From Candidatus Helarchaeota archaeon (GTDB lineage: Archaea; Asgardarchaeota; Lokiarchaeia; Helarchaeales; HEL-GB-A): 64,000 nucleotides of DNA. The stretch lies in the NCBI GenBank assembly GCA_013375455.1, contig JABXJT010000005.1:46989-110988 (forward strand), read 5' to 3'. The translations under genes and the position numbers were made by a program. The notes beneath the pieces were generated by a model that did no database searches, was not told the DNA's origin, and saw only the letters and a list, made by a program, of their open reading frames with translations. Below are positions 8,279-16,397 of this stretch, piece after piece (position 1 is the stretch's first letter; every line of letters begins with the position of its first letter).

Positions 8279-8557
8279 GTGAATCAAATATCCATTAGAA
8301 AGCTACGCCCAGTAAAATTACCATCAAAATCGCAGCTAAAAGCCCTTCAGGAACAATTGAAAGCACTCATGGAACAATTGATACCACTTCAAGCAGAATT
8401 TGAAGCGTGGTGTGCACTCATAAAGGCGATAGCTGACCCTGAGAGAAAGTCTCGATACCAAGCAATGTGTGCCCAGTTAGCACGACAAATTACCCAAGTC
8501 CAGCAACAAATTGCTGAAACTGAACAAAAAATTTATGAACTTCAAGTTGCCCGATGA
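8279..8557 (+). CDS. small coiled-coil protein
   Basis: This 92-residue protein has no recognised family. Apart from a basic N-terminus (RKLRPVKLPSK) it is almost entirely helical with Leu/Gln heptads (LKALQEQLKALMEQL and later AQLARQITQVQQQI), so it should form a coiled coil or helical bundle. Two Cys flank a short CALIKAIADPERK loop in the middle, suggesting an antiparallel hairpin. The nearest start is GTG 8279, which overlaps its own AAAAGGG motif. A non-canonical start a few codons later would be better spaced. Function unknown. Confidence 0.6.
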   Translation: MNQISIRKLRPVKLPSKSQLKALQEQLKALMEQLIPLQAEFEAWCALIKAIADPERKSRYQAMCAQLARQITQVQQQIAETEQKIYELQVAR

Positions 8558-8667
8558 AATTAAAATTTCAGGGAATATGGAACAAAAAAGAAATTTCCTT
8601 CCTTGTATACCTCAGTTGGATAATGAACCATTCCATAAAATTAGGAGTAACTGAATAGTACCGAATC

Positions 8668-8698
8668 TTTTTATATTAGGATAAATAGTATAAAAATA
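8668..8698 (+). promoter_or_regulatory. AT-rich promoter region with TATA-like boxes
   Basis: TTTTTATATTAG (8668-8679) and TATAAAAATA (8689-8698) precede the surface-protein gene at 8737. The first is better placed to leave room for the AGGAAGG ribosome binding site at 8721-8727. Confidence 0.35.
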
Positions 8699-8736
8699 AG
8701 AAACTAAGTATTTTGGAAGTAGGAAGGAAATACTGA

Positions 8737-11307
8737 ATGAGATATCTTAAGGAATTTGTCTTAATTTTACTTATTGGATTAATATTAGTAATTCCTTTTT
8801 ATTACCAGAATTCTAAAGGTCATGCAGAAAAATATGAGGGTTCGAGCGTATTGTTTTCGATAAAAGGTGATCCGTTAATTTTTATTGATGGTAACGGAGG
8901 ATTCACAGGATATCCAGGATACGGCAATATAACACATCCATATATTATTGAAGACAAACTTATTGATGGTAATGGGTCGAATTGTATCGATATCCAAAAC
9001 ACGGATGCACATTTCATCGTTCAAAATTGTACATTATATGATGGGTTTTATGGAATTCGATTATACAACGTGACTAATGGTATAGTGACAAATAATACCA
9101 TTTACACTACTACTTTTGGCATACTATTATCTACCTCAATAAATAATGTAATCGATAATAACACGATCCATAGCAACTTAGGAACAGGCATTGTTCTATC
9201 AGGAGGATTTATGAATACACTTACTAATAATACCTCCTATAATAACTTTAATTATGGGATTTGGGGTGTAGGAGTAAATAATAACACCTTTATTGATAAT
9301 ATTTTTTATGATAATGATTATGGTTTTCTCCTAAGTGGAACCAACAATTGCAAGCTCATTAATAACGAAGTACATGATAATAATCTCGCTGGTATTGGTT
9401 TATTCTCAAAAAGCAGTAATAACACACTCATACAAAATTTTGTATATAACAACACTGGTCACGGTATTTATCTAAATCTAGCAAATCATAACAATCTAAC
9501 CAGTAATATTGCTATTGATAATTGGGAAGCGGGGTTTTTACTACTAAATTCGTGTTATAATAATACACTTTTCAACAATACCGCAAATGATAACAATGAA
9601 GATGGAATTTTCCTTTGGGTGTCGTGTGGTAATAACATAATATCGAATAATACCGCTAATTATAATAATTTTTGTGGAATTCGACTTTATAACAATGCAA
9701 GCGATAATACCATTACAAATAATTCATGCAATCATAATAATGCAAATGGAATTGCGTTGGCCCTTTCTAGTCTTAATAATACATTAAAGTACAATTCTCT
9801 ATCTTATAATCCAAATGGAATTCGGGTGATTAATTCAAATAACAACTCGATTTCGTTCAATATCGCTAATAATAATAGTCAATACGGCATCCAATTAGAT
9901 AATTCTAGTTTTTGTAACATAACGTGGAATATAGCCCTTGGAAATCTTCAAGGCATAATTGAAGTTCCAATCTGTATTGGTAATTTAATTGAGAACAATA
10001 ATTGTTACTATCCAGCTCTAACATCACCATCCGTCAATCCGCCCATTGGTGAGCCTTTAACCAGCTTTAATTATACAGTAAATTATACAGATGCGGACGA
10101 TGATCCACCAACATTCGTACGTGTCTTAATTAATGGCACGGCATATGAAACAACTAAAGCAAACATACTAGATGACGTATATTATGATGGATGTATTTAT
10201 AATTACACAATAGCGTTGCCAAAGGGTACTTATAATTACTCTTTTACAGCAAGTGATGGAGTTACAACAATTACGACTGGCATCTTTGTAGGGCCGCTCA
10301 CTAATTATGAACCTATTTTGAGTAATTATTATGTTTCTCCTCCCGCAGGAAATACTTTAACAAATTTTACATTCTATGCTAATTATACAGATGCAGATGA
10401 TGATCAACCCACGTTGGTTCGCGTCTTAATTGATGGTATTCCATATAGTATGGCAAAAGAAAATGTGAACGATACTACTTTTACGGATGGTTGTATTTAC
10501 GTTCATACAACTAAGCTTTCAGAGGGATATCATAATTTCTCAATTGAAGCAAGTGATGGATTTATTATCGTGAGTACTGAAAATTCATCCGAACCTTACG
10601 TGAATTACAACCCGACCCTTACTAATTATAATATCTCGCCTTTAACAGGAAATCCAACCACAAATATTTCATTTTTGATAAATTATACAGATGTAGAAAA
10701 TGACGCTCCAATTTATGTTCAAGTTCTAATAAACGGCGTTCCGTTTTCGATGACCAAACAAAATTCAAGTGAAGTTTCTTATTTCGACGGCTGTATTTAT
10801 ACCCATACAACGAATTTATCGAAAGGCTCCCACAACATTTCGTTTCAAACAAGTGATGGCTTTGTTGTCGTGCAGACTCAAAACTACTCTGGCCCGCTCA
10901 TAAATTGGGAGCCAGTTTTAACAGAAGGAAAAATAAATTTAGAAGTTGGAGATATAAACACAATTTTTTCATATTCAGTGAATTATTCGGATAAAGATAA
11001 CGAAGCTCCGATTTTTATTCATGTCAGGATTGATGGTATTCCATTTGAAATGTCTAAACAAAATCAAAGTGATAATAACTACACGGATGGCTGCATCTAT
11101 TTTTATAATACAGGATTATCAATTGGAAATCATACTTACTCTTTTAAAGCAAGCGATGGATTTATTAATATAAGTACTGGGGAAACGCCTGGACCTGTAG
11201 TATCAGCGATTGATGAGAGGCGGATACCGGGATTTACAGTTTGGTTTGTTCTATTGAGTTTATTAATATATTATATTATCAAGAAGCGCAAATATCATCA
11301 ATTATAG
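8737..11307 (+). CDS. secreted right-handed beta-helix protein with four Ig-like repeats and C-terminal anchor
   Basis: This 856-residue surface protein begins with a signal peptide (hydrophobic residues about 8-24). Residues about 45-430 are NosD-like parallel beta-helix coils, with repeated NNxxxxN and GI/GxxL turns and many NxS/T sequons. About 432-808 hold four Ig/PKD-like repeats of roughly 92 residues, each with an NYTDADDD-type acidic motif and a TDGCIY motif. A single hydrophobic segment (IPGFTVWFVLLSLLIYYI) followed by KKRK ends the protein. That architecture fits an archaeal C-terminal sorting or anchor signal. Carbohydrate binding or cleavage at the cell surface is inferred. The ATG start has AGGAAGG nine nt upstream. 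Confidence 0.85.
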   Translation: MRYLKEFVLILLIGLILVIPFYYQNSKGHAEKYEGSSVLFSIKGDPLIFIDGNGGFTGYPGYGNITHPYIIEDKLIDGNGSNCIDIQNTDAHFIVQNCTLYDGFYGIRLYNVTNGIVTNNTIYTTTFGILLSTSINNVIDNNTIHSNLGTGIVLSGGFMNTLTNNTSYNNFNYGIWGVGVNNNTFIDNIFYDNDYGFLLSGTNNCKLINNEVHDNNLAGIGLFSKSSNNTLIQNFVYNNTGHGIYLNLANHNNLTSNIAIDNWEAGFLLLNSCYNNTLFNNTANDNNEDGIFLWVSCGNNIISNNTANYNNFCGIRLYNNASDNTITNNSCNHNNANGIALALSSLNNTLKYNSLSYNPNGIRVINSNNNSISFNIANNNSQYGIQLDNSSFCNITWNIALGNLQGIIEVPICIGNLIENNNCYYPALTSPSVNPPIGEPLTSFNYTVNYTDADDDPPTFVRVLINGTAYETTKANILDDVYYDGCIYNYTIALPKGTYNYSFTASDGVTTITTGIFVGPLTNYEPILSNYYVSPPAGNTLTNFTFYANYTDADDDQPTLVRVLIDGIPYSMAKENVNDTTFTDGCIYVHTTKLSEGYHNFSIEASDGFIIVSTENSSEPYVNYNPTLTNYNISPLTGNPTTNISFLINYTDVENDAPIYVQVLINGVPFSMTKQNSSEVSYFDGCIYTHTTNLSKGSHNISFQTSDGFVVVQTQNYSGPLINWEPVLTEGKINLEVGDINTIFSYSVNYSDKDNEAPIFIHVRIDGIPFEMSKQNQSDNNYTDGCIYFYNTGLSIGNHTYSFKASDGFINISTGETPGPVVSAIDERRIPGFTVWFVLLSLLIYYIIKKRKYHQL

Positions 11308-11341
11308 TAAGCTCTTGAAATCTGCAGAAAACTATCTGTCG

Positions 11342-11485
11342 CTAAATTAAACCCTTTAATTTCAACTCAATATAATATTCAATCAATGCTGAAGGGACAT
11401 CATTGAAATCAAATTCATCGATGCCAACAACTTCTTCGAGATAAGCAATTTTAAATTTTGTCGTTATATCTTCCTTGTCATTCAT
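11342..11485 (-). CDS. small acidic hypothetical protein
   Basis: This 47-residue protein starts at ATG 11485, with GGAG (CTCC at 11493-11496 on the plus strand) eight nt upstream. A longer frame back to 11545 lacks such support. It is acidic, with VGIDEFDFNDVPSALIEYYIELKLKG, and probably helical at its C-terminus. No family is recognised. It runs convergent to the beta-helix gene and 184 nt downstream of ilvD on the same strand. Confidence 0.5.
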   Translation of the reverse strand: MNDKEDITTKFKIAYLEEVVGIDEFDFNDVPSALIEYYIELKLKGLI

Positions 11486-11669
11486 CTTAAAATCTCCACA
11501 AACCTCTCTAATTGACGGAATGTAACACATTATGTCTAATAACAAAAAATTCTTTTAAAAGGGTTCTGTTTACGATAGATCAGATTAAACAGATACTGGT
11601 CGGAGAGATCCCTGAAAGTATTATGCGCAAATTTAAATCATAGAAAAAAGGAAAGATATTAGAGAAAAA

Positions 11670-13343
11670 TCAGTCGAATTTCAAAACTGCGCCTTTCGCC
11701 GCTGAGGTTACGAGAGCTCTGTACTTGAGTAAGGTTTTACTCGTTATCCCTTTATCGATTGGTTTCCATTTTTGCAAACGTGCTTGAATTTCATCATTAG
11801 AAAGGTCAACATCGAGTTTTCTGTTGGGAATATCGATTTTTACCAAATCTCCATCTTGGATCACTGCGATTGGCCCACCAATATGGGCTTCGGGGCATAT
11901 ATGTCCAATGCAGGGTCCCTGAGTTGCCCCAGAGAATCGTCCATCGGTGATGAGAGCAACGCGATTCATATCCTGTAGAAGCATGAGGGAGGCAGTTAGC
12001 GCTAAGAGTTCAGGCATGCCAGGTCCGCCTTTAGGTCCCTCATAACGGATGATGATCACGGACCCGTTTTCTATCTTTGAGGCTGCGAGAGCATTGATCG
12101 CATCTTTCTCGGAGTTGAATACCTTCGCAGGACCTTGAAACGTGAGCATTTCTTGATTGGTCACGGCAGATTGTTTCACAACAGCTCCTTCTGGTGCAAG
12201 ATTACCCTTCAGAACGACAGTGCCCCCCTCAGGATAGACCGGATTATCCAAGGGTCGAATTACATCCTCATCTAGAACAGCTGCCTTGCGAATTACCTTC
12301 TTGAGGGTTTTACCTGAAACCGTCAGGCAATCCAAATGTAAATGTTCCTTGATTCGGTTGAGTACTGCAGGAATGCCCCCAGCTTTATAGAGGTCTACAA
12401 TGGAATATCGGCCTGAAGGGGAGACATTCGCGATGGTAGGGATTTTTTTGCTGTATTCATTGAATATTTCTAGATCGAGGTCAATCCCCATTTCTGCGGC
12501 AATAGCTGGCAAATGGATCGTGGAGTTCGTAGAACCTCCAATTGCGACATCTACCATAATGGCATTCTCGAGGGATTCCCTGGTCATTATTTGAGAGGGA
12601 GTAATGTCGTTCTTGAGAAGTTCCAGTATTCGTCTTCCAGACTCCTTGGCGATCTTATATTTCATCGTAGTTACCGCCGGAATGGTTGCAGCATTAGGTA
12701 GCGTCATCCCAAATGCTTCCATTAGACACTGGGTCGTGTTAGCAGTGCCCATGATTGCACACGCACCATAGGAGGCGCAACTGATGCACTTTATTTTGAA
12801 GGTGATGTCTTCATAGAATCGCGTTTCAATTCCTTGGTATCTCGGATCAAAATCGATTTCGTAGAGATTTGGTCCGCCTGGAACACAAATGGTTGGGAGA
12901 TCCAACCGCACAGCAGCCATCAGAATTGCTGGATTAATTTTATCACAACTAGAAAGAGTAACCATTGCATCGAGCTTATGGGCGCGCATCATTGCCTCTA
13001 TTGAGTCCGCAATTATTTCACGTTGCGGTAGAATGAACCTCATTCCCTCATGTCCATTCGCCCAACCATCACAGGGAGCAACGGTGCAGAATTGGAAAGG
13101 AATGCCTCCAGCTTCAATTATTCCATATTTTACTGCATCGGCTAATTGGAGTAAATGAGCGTGACCTGGGTTGATCTCATTCCAAGTATTTACGATTCCA
13201 ATAAAAGGTTTTTTCTTGATTTCTTTTTCCTCTAACCCTAATCCCCCCATGACACCTACGGGGACATAGTAAAAGGGTGTCTGTTTTATTATCTCAAAAA
13301 TTTCTTTACTTTGTTTCTTCAAATCTATCTTTTTATCGCTCAT
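11670..13343 (-). CDS. ilvD: dihydroxy-acid dehydratase
   Basis: This 557-residue IlvD/Edd-family enzyme would dehydrate 2,3-dihydroxy-3-methylbutanoate and -pentanoate in valine, leucine and isoleucine synthesis. Visible motifs are NEINPGHAH, APCDGWANGHEGMR, SSCDKINPA, GACAIMGTANT and GRFSGATQGPCIGH. The CDG cysteine in place of the PCN cysteine of other dehydratases matches what I recall of methanogen-type IlvD. The start is ATG with AGGTGG six nt upstream. No other branched-chain genes are adjacent. It is divergent from the small GTPase gene across a 198-nt spacer that must carry both promoters. Confidence 0.93.
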   Translation of the reverse strand: MSDKKIDLKKQSKEIFEIIKQTPFYYVPVGVMGGLGLEEKEIKKKPFIGIVNTWNEINPGHAHLLQLADAVKYGIIEAGGIPFQFCTVAPCDGWANGHEGMRFILPQREIIADSIEAMMRAHKLDAMVTLSSCDKINPAILMAAVRLDLPTICVPGGPNLYEIDFDPRYQGIETRFYEDITFKIKCISCASYGACAIMGTANTTQCLMEAFGMTLPNAATIPAVTTMKYKIAKESGRRILELLKNDITPSQIMTRESLENAIMVDVAIGGSTNSTIHLPAIAAEMGIDLDLEIFNEYSKKIPTIANVSPSGRYSIVDLYKAGGIPAVLNRIKEHLHLDCLTVSGKTLKKVIRKAAVLDEDVIRPLDNPVYPEGGTVVLKGNLAPEGAVVKQSAVTNQEMLTFQGPAKVFNSEKDAINALAASKIENGSVIIIRYEGPKGGPGMPELLALTASLMLLQDMNRVALITDGRFSGATQGPCIGHICPEAHIGGPIAVIQDGDLVKIDIPNRKLDVDLSNDEIQARLQKWKPIDKGITSKTLLKYRALVTSAAKGAVLKFD

Positions 13344-13541
13344 GCAAAGCCACCTATTAATTTTGGTTGAATATTCTTATCGTATTATTAGATCTAATAT
13401 AGATTTACATTAGTTTTAGATTAATTATTGAATGTTCTGTCTGAACCTATTTAACCAACCTCAAATATTAGAGAAGAAGACATATTTATGAATAATTCAA
13501 TTAATAATAATCAATAGAAGATTTCCAAAAGGGAATAAAAC

Positions 13542-14069
13542 TTGAACGGGCCACGATTCGTTTTCAAATTGATGATTTTAGGAGACCCCAGTGTAGGTAA
13601 AACCTCGTTAGTACGCCGCTATATTGAAAACCGGTTCTCAGAGGATTATTTATCCACGATCGGGGTGGATTTTTTAAAGAAAGACATAAATGTTGATGGT
13701 ACTTATGTTACCATAGTCCTCTGGGATGTGGCAGGTCAAGCGAAATATGCCAACTTTAAAAAGCATTATTACAAAGGAGCAAATTTCTTCATTATCGTGT
13801 TTGATATTACAAAAAAACCAACGTATATGAATATAGGGCGTTGGTTGAAGGATGCTCAAGAAATTTTAGGGGACGATGTATATTTTGCTATTTTTGCAAA
13901 TAAAGCAGACTTAGAAGATCAGCGGGAAGTCGAGGATTACGGAGCCTTCAAGTTGATGGAGAATTTAATTGAATTTGAAGAAACTTCTGCAAAAACTGGG
14001 CATAATGTGAATGAAATTTTCACGAAAATTGCAAGATTTTTGATTGAAAAACAAATAAACCAGATATAG
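13542..14069 (+). CDS. Ras/Rab-like small GTPase
   Basis: This 175-residue protein is a single G domain with all five motifs: P-loop GDPSVGKTS (14-22), switch I Thr39 (STIG), WDVAGQ (61-66), NKAD (120-123) and ETSAK (147-151). The order and the spacing (KHYYKGANFFIIVFDIT) are those of Rab/Ras proteins. Gln66 at the catalytic position is kept. The C-terminus (KQINQI) has no cysteine, so it cannot be prenylated like eukaryotic Rabs. The start is TTG with AAAAGGG about eight nt upstream. Expanded Ras-like GTPases are a hallmark of Asgard archaea. A cytosolic regulatory switch is expected; partner unknown. Confidence 0.93.
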   Translation: MNGPRFVFKLMILGDPSVGKTSLVRRYIENRFSEDYLSTIGVDFLKKDINVDGTYVTIVLWDVAGQAKYANFKKHYYKGANFFIIVFDITKKPTYMNIGRWLKDAQEILGDDVYFAIFANKADLEDQREVEDYGAFKLMENLIEFEETSAKTGHNVNEIFTKIARFLIEKQINQI

Positions 14070-14076
14070 GGTGCTC

Positions 14077-14092
14077 TTTTTTATATAAAAAA
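14077..14092. terminator. bidirectional T-run/A-run palindrome
   Basis: A perfect 16-bp palindrome (six T, ATAT, six A) sits in the 24-nt gap between the convergent GTPase and dolichol-kinase-like genes. It presents an oligo-T run to transcripts from either side, as expected for an archaeal bidirectional terminator. Confidence 0.55.
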
Positions 14093-14093
14093 A

Positions 14094-15002
14094 TTAAATT
14101 AATATGATTAAGACTCCTAGGATAATCCCAACAAATGCAGGTGTTACAAAATTATCATCAAGCCTAAAATCAACGCTTTCAAAGAATGCCCCTGAAGCAC
14201 CGCCAACGAGAGCTAAAATGATCCACCATGCTGGGGTGACAATTGAAAGCATGAAAGGCGCAAAGAAGAAGAAACCAAGCCCGATGCCTACTGCCATATT
14301 AGCAAAGAAGCCTGCCCAAGATTTCTTCTTGTTCCACGGTAATTTACGCTTTCCATATTTCGTACCAGCAAAGTATGCCGCCGTGTCTCCAACCCCCCAA
14401 ATGAGTACCGTTGCAATATATACAATCATTACGGTATATTCATACCCAACACCTAAATTCATCTGAAAGAGCAAGGATTGAAATCCTAATACGATTGTAA
14501 AGGCAAAGAGAGCCATAATCGATGCTAAATATGGCTTATGGGGCTCAGATTGCCGTCCCAGCGCGATAAAAGCGTCTGTGAAGTAAGTTTTCTTTTTTAG
14601 ACCCGCGTAAATAACTTCATGGATCCCGAAAGCATAGTCAACCGCAAGAAGCGTGAAAAATCCCATCCAAGCACTTCCTTCGAGACTAATAAAAGAATAT
14701 ATCCACATAAAAAACGCAAAAAGTAGCCCGGCAATGATATTAAACATCTTTCTGGAAAAGGTCGTTGCGCTAACATCCTTGCCCTTCACTTGTTCCTGGC
14801 GCTTCAACCCGATGTATATAAAGGTCACCAAAAGCCCGTTTAATATGAGGAGGGCGACAATTAGACTAAGTAAGTAATCTGAGGGAAGAAATAAAACACA
14901 GGGAAGGATACCCATTGCGCCTGCATATAAAACAATCGTCCATAATAACGAGGGTTTTTCTTCGCCTGGTTCATTTGGGCCCGATGCAGAAGTTTCACTC
15001 AT
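14094..15002 (-). CDS. dolichol/phytol kinase or CTP-transferase family membrane protein
   Basis: This protein of about 302 residues has roughly nine membrane segments. Family signature residues are GDTAAYFAGTKYGKRKLPW, then KKSWAGFFAN, and near the C-terminus FFESVDFRLDDNFVTP. These match the D-A-G-x-x-G-K, K-S-x-x-G and E-DN-x-x-P motifs of the SEC59/VTE5/diacylglycerol-kinase group. It probably phosphorylates a polyprenol or isoprenoid alcohol with CTP for lipid or glycan-carrier synthesis; a CDP-archaeol-synthase-like role is less likely. The start is ATG 15002, with GAGG seven nt upstream; the frame extends to 15026 without a good site. Confidence 0.72.
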   Translation of the reverse strand: MSETSASGPNEPGEEKPSLLWTIVLYAGAMGILPCVLFLPSDYLLSLIVALLILNGLLVTFIYIGLKRQEQVKGKDVSATTFSRKMFNIIAGLLFAFFMWIYSFISLEGSAWMGFFTLLAVDYAFGIHEVIYAGLKKKTYFTDAFIALGRQSEPHKPYLASIMALFAFTIVLGFQSLLFQMNLGVGYEYTVMIVYIATVLIWGVGDTAAYFAGTKYGKRKLPWNKKKSWAGFFANMAVGIGLGFFFFAPFMLSIVTPAWWIILALVGGASGAFFESVDFRLDDNFVTPAFVGIILGVLIILI

Positions 15003-15199
15003 TTTTATGCCTCGATTTCGTTTCAATGCACTTTTTTAATAAATCCAAAATATCTTGTTAATGGTTTTATAAGGAAGAATAAAGTGTTTCCTTTTAAAAA
15101 AGTCACTCTTGTATAATAATTCAAATATCATTCAATTTCTCTATAAATAATTGTCCCTCTGGGAAAAAACGAAGAGTATTGCAAGGAGTGCCAGCATCC

Positions 15200-15595
15200 A
15201 TGATAGAGTTTTTGATAGCGATTCTTGAAATAATTTTTGCGATTGGATTTGTTGTCGTTTGGATTTATCTATTCAAAGTAGAATTTAAAAAACCTGATAA
15301 GACTGAAGTTTATTTGGGATATGAAAAGTCATTTCCACTCGCGGATTTGGGATGGATAACCCCGACTTTGCTTATTAGTGGAATTGGGCTATTAATGGGT
15401 GAAAGGTTTGGAGTGTTTTTTGCAATCATAGCCGGAAGTTCATTGGTTTTCTTGGGAGTCTTGGATATTTCTTTTAATCTCCAACAGAAAGGTTATACTA
15501 AAAATAAAAGCGATACAATATTCAATCTGTTCATAAATCTCGTGTGCGTCATATTTGGCCCAATTTTAATGGTCTTCGGGTGGCTCAATTTTTAA
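15200..15595 (+). CDS. small four-helix membrane protein
   Basis: This 131-residue protein of unknown family has hydrophobic segments at about 3-22, 55-70, 72-90 and 110-128. A charged cytoplasmic loop (KVEFKKPDKTEVYLGYEKS) lies between the first two. ATG 15200 is chosen because AAGGAG lies 11 nt upstream; TTG 15179 would add seven residues. It is monocistronic, divergent from the dolichol-kinase-like gene. Confidence 0.65.
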   Translation: MIEFLIAILEIIFAIGFVVVWIYLFKVEFKKPDKTEVYLGYEKSFPLADLGWITPTLLISGIGLLMGERFGVFFAIIAGSSLVFLGVLDISFNLQQKGYTKNKSDTIFNLFINLVCVIFGPILMVFGWLNF

Positions 15596-15717
15596 AATGA
15601 AATCGCAAAGAATTACATCAACGTCGTGAAACGTAGGATTATATCTTCCAATATTCCTTCTTTAACAAATGTAACATATGCTTTAGCTTTTTAAGTTATA
15701 ATTTGTTGAAAACTGAC

Positions 15718-15879
15718 ATGGTGACTAAGTTGAAAATGTATAAGTTGATTAATTTCAGAAAAGAGAAAGAAATTGAGGATACAATAAATGAACTCGCGAC
15801 AGACGGGTGGGAAGTAAAAAAATTCGGTATTAGCTTTAATTGGAAGCAGTATTATGCTTTAATGGTCAAAGAGACGTAA
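15718..15879 (+). CDS. DUF4177-like small protein
   Basis: This 53-residue protein reads MVTKLKMYKLINF, then an IEDTINELATDGWEVKKFG helix-turn, and ends with QYYALMVKE. That is the DUF4177 layout: a short strand, a helix ending in the conserved xGWEV, then strands. The start could be ATG 15718 or the Met at codon 7. No clear ribosome binding site is visible. Function unknown; such proteins are usually small soluble domains. Confidence 0.6.
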   Translation: MVTKLKMYKLINFRKEKEIEDTINELATDGWEVKKFGISFNWKQYYALMVKET

Positions 15880-16109
15880 CATAATATTTGAAATCATACG
15901 TTTTCGATCTCTATCCTTCTCGATCTTTCTTATAACATCAAACTTCAGCTTTGAAAATCATAATTACATTACAATGCCGTGAAATTACTCTTTCACGTTA
16001 GTCGTCGTGGTAATCATTAACGACATCAATTTTTTTCTTTCTTACTTGAATTTTTTAGAGCATCCGCTGCCTTGGCACTCGTTATTGAAAAAGAGAAATT
16101 GATAAGTTA

Positions 16110-16241
16110 TTAAGGATAAGGTACAGGTGGTATCTCTACAGGAAAACCAATGTAAGCAAATAGTGCCACTAAGATCGCGATAAGAATTACTACCCCCACG
16201 TAAAGAAGGTATTTTAATAACGGATCAGCTGCTGACGTCAT
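16110..16241 (-). CDS. 43-residue single-pass membrane peptide
   Basis: ATG 16241 follows GAGGT by ten nt. The peptide starts MTSAADPLLKYLLYVGVV, has a membrane helix at about 10-33, and ends in a proline-rich tail (FPVEIPPVPYP). It resembles the small accessory subunits of membrane complexes, though no partner is obvious. It stands alone between the DUF4177-like gene and the aldehyde oxidoreductase. The 230 nt on its left (15880-16109) show no other gene. Confidence 0.6.
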   Translation of the reverse strand: MTSAADPLLKYLLYVGVVILIAILVALFAYIGFPVEIPPVPYP

Positions 16242-16397
16242 AGTTACTTTACCTCATTTTATTTCAAAAATTTATTTCAAGCAAGGATATTTATTTGTTT
16301 TCCAAATATTTGCCCTTTATAAATTTGAAAAAAGATAAAAAACATATATTTAATTAATTTTGTGTCATCAAATACAGGATAGAACTTAATACCTCAA

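Noticed and set aside
15880..16109. Search of the 230-nt spacer for a gene or RNA
   Set aside because: Only a weak 7-bp CGTGAAA/TTTCACG pairing was seen. There is no ORF with a start and ribosome binding site, and no tRNA-like element.
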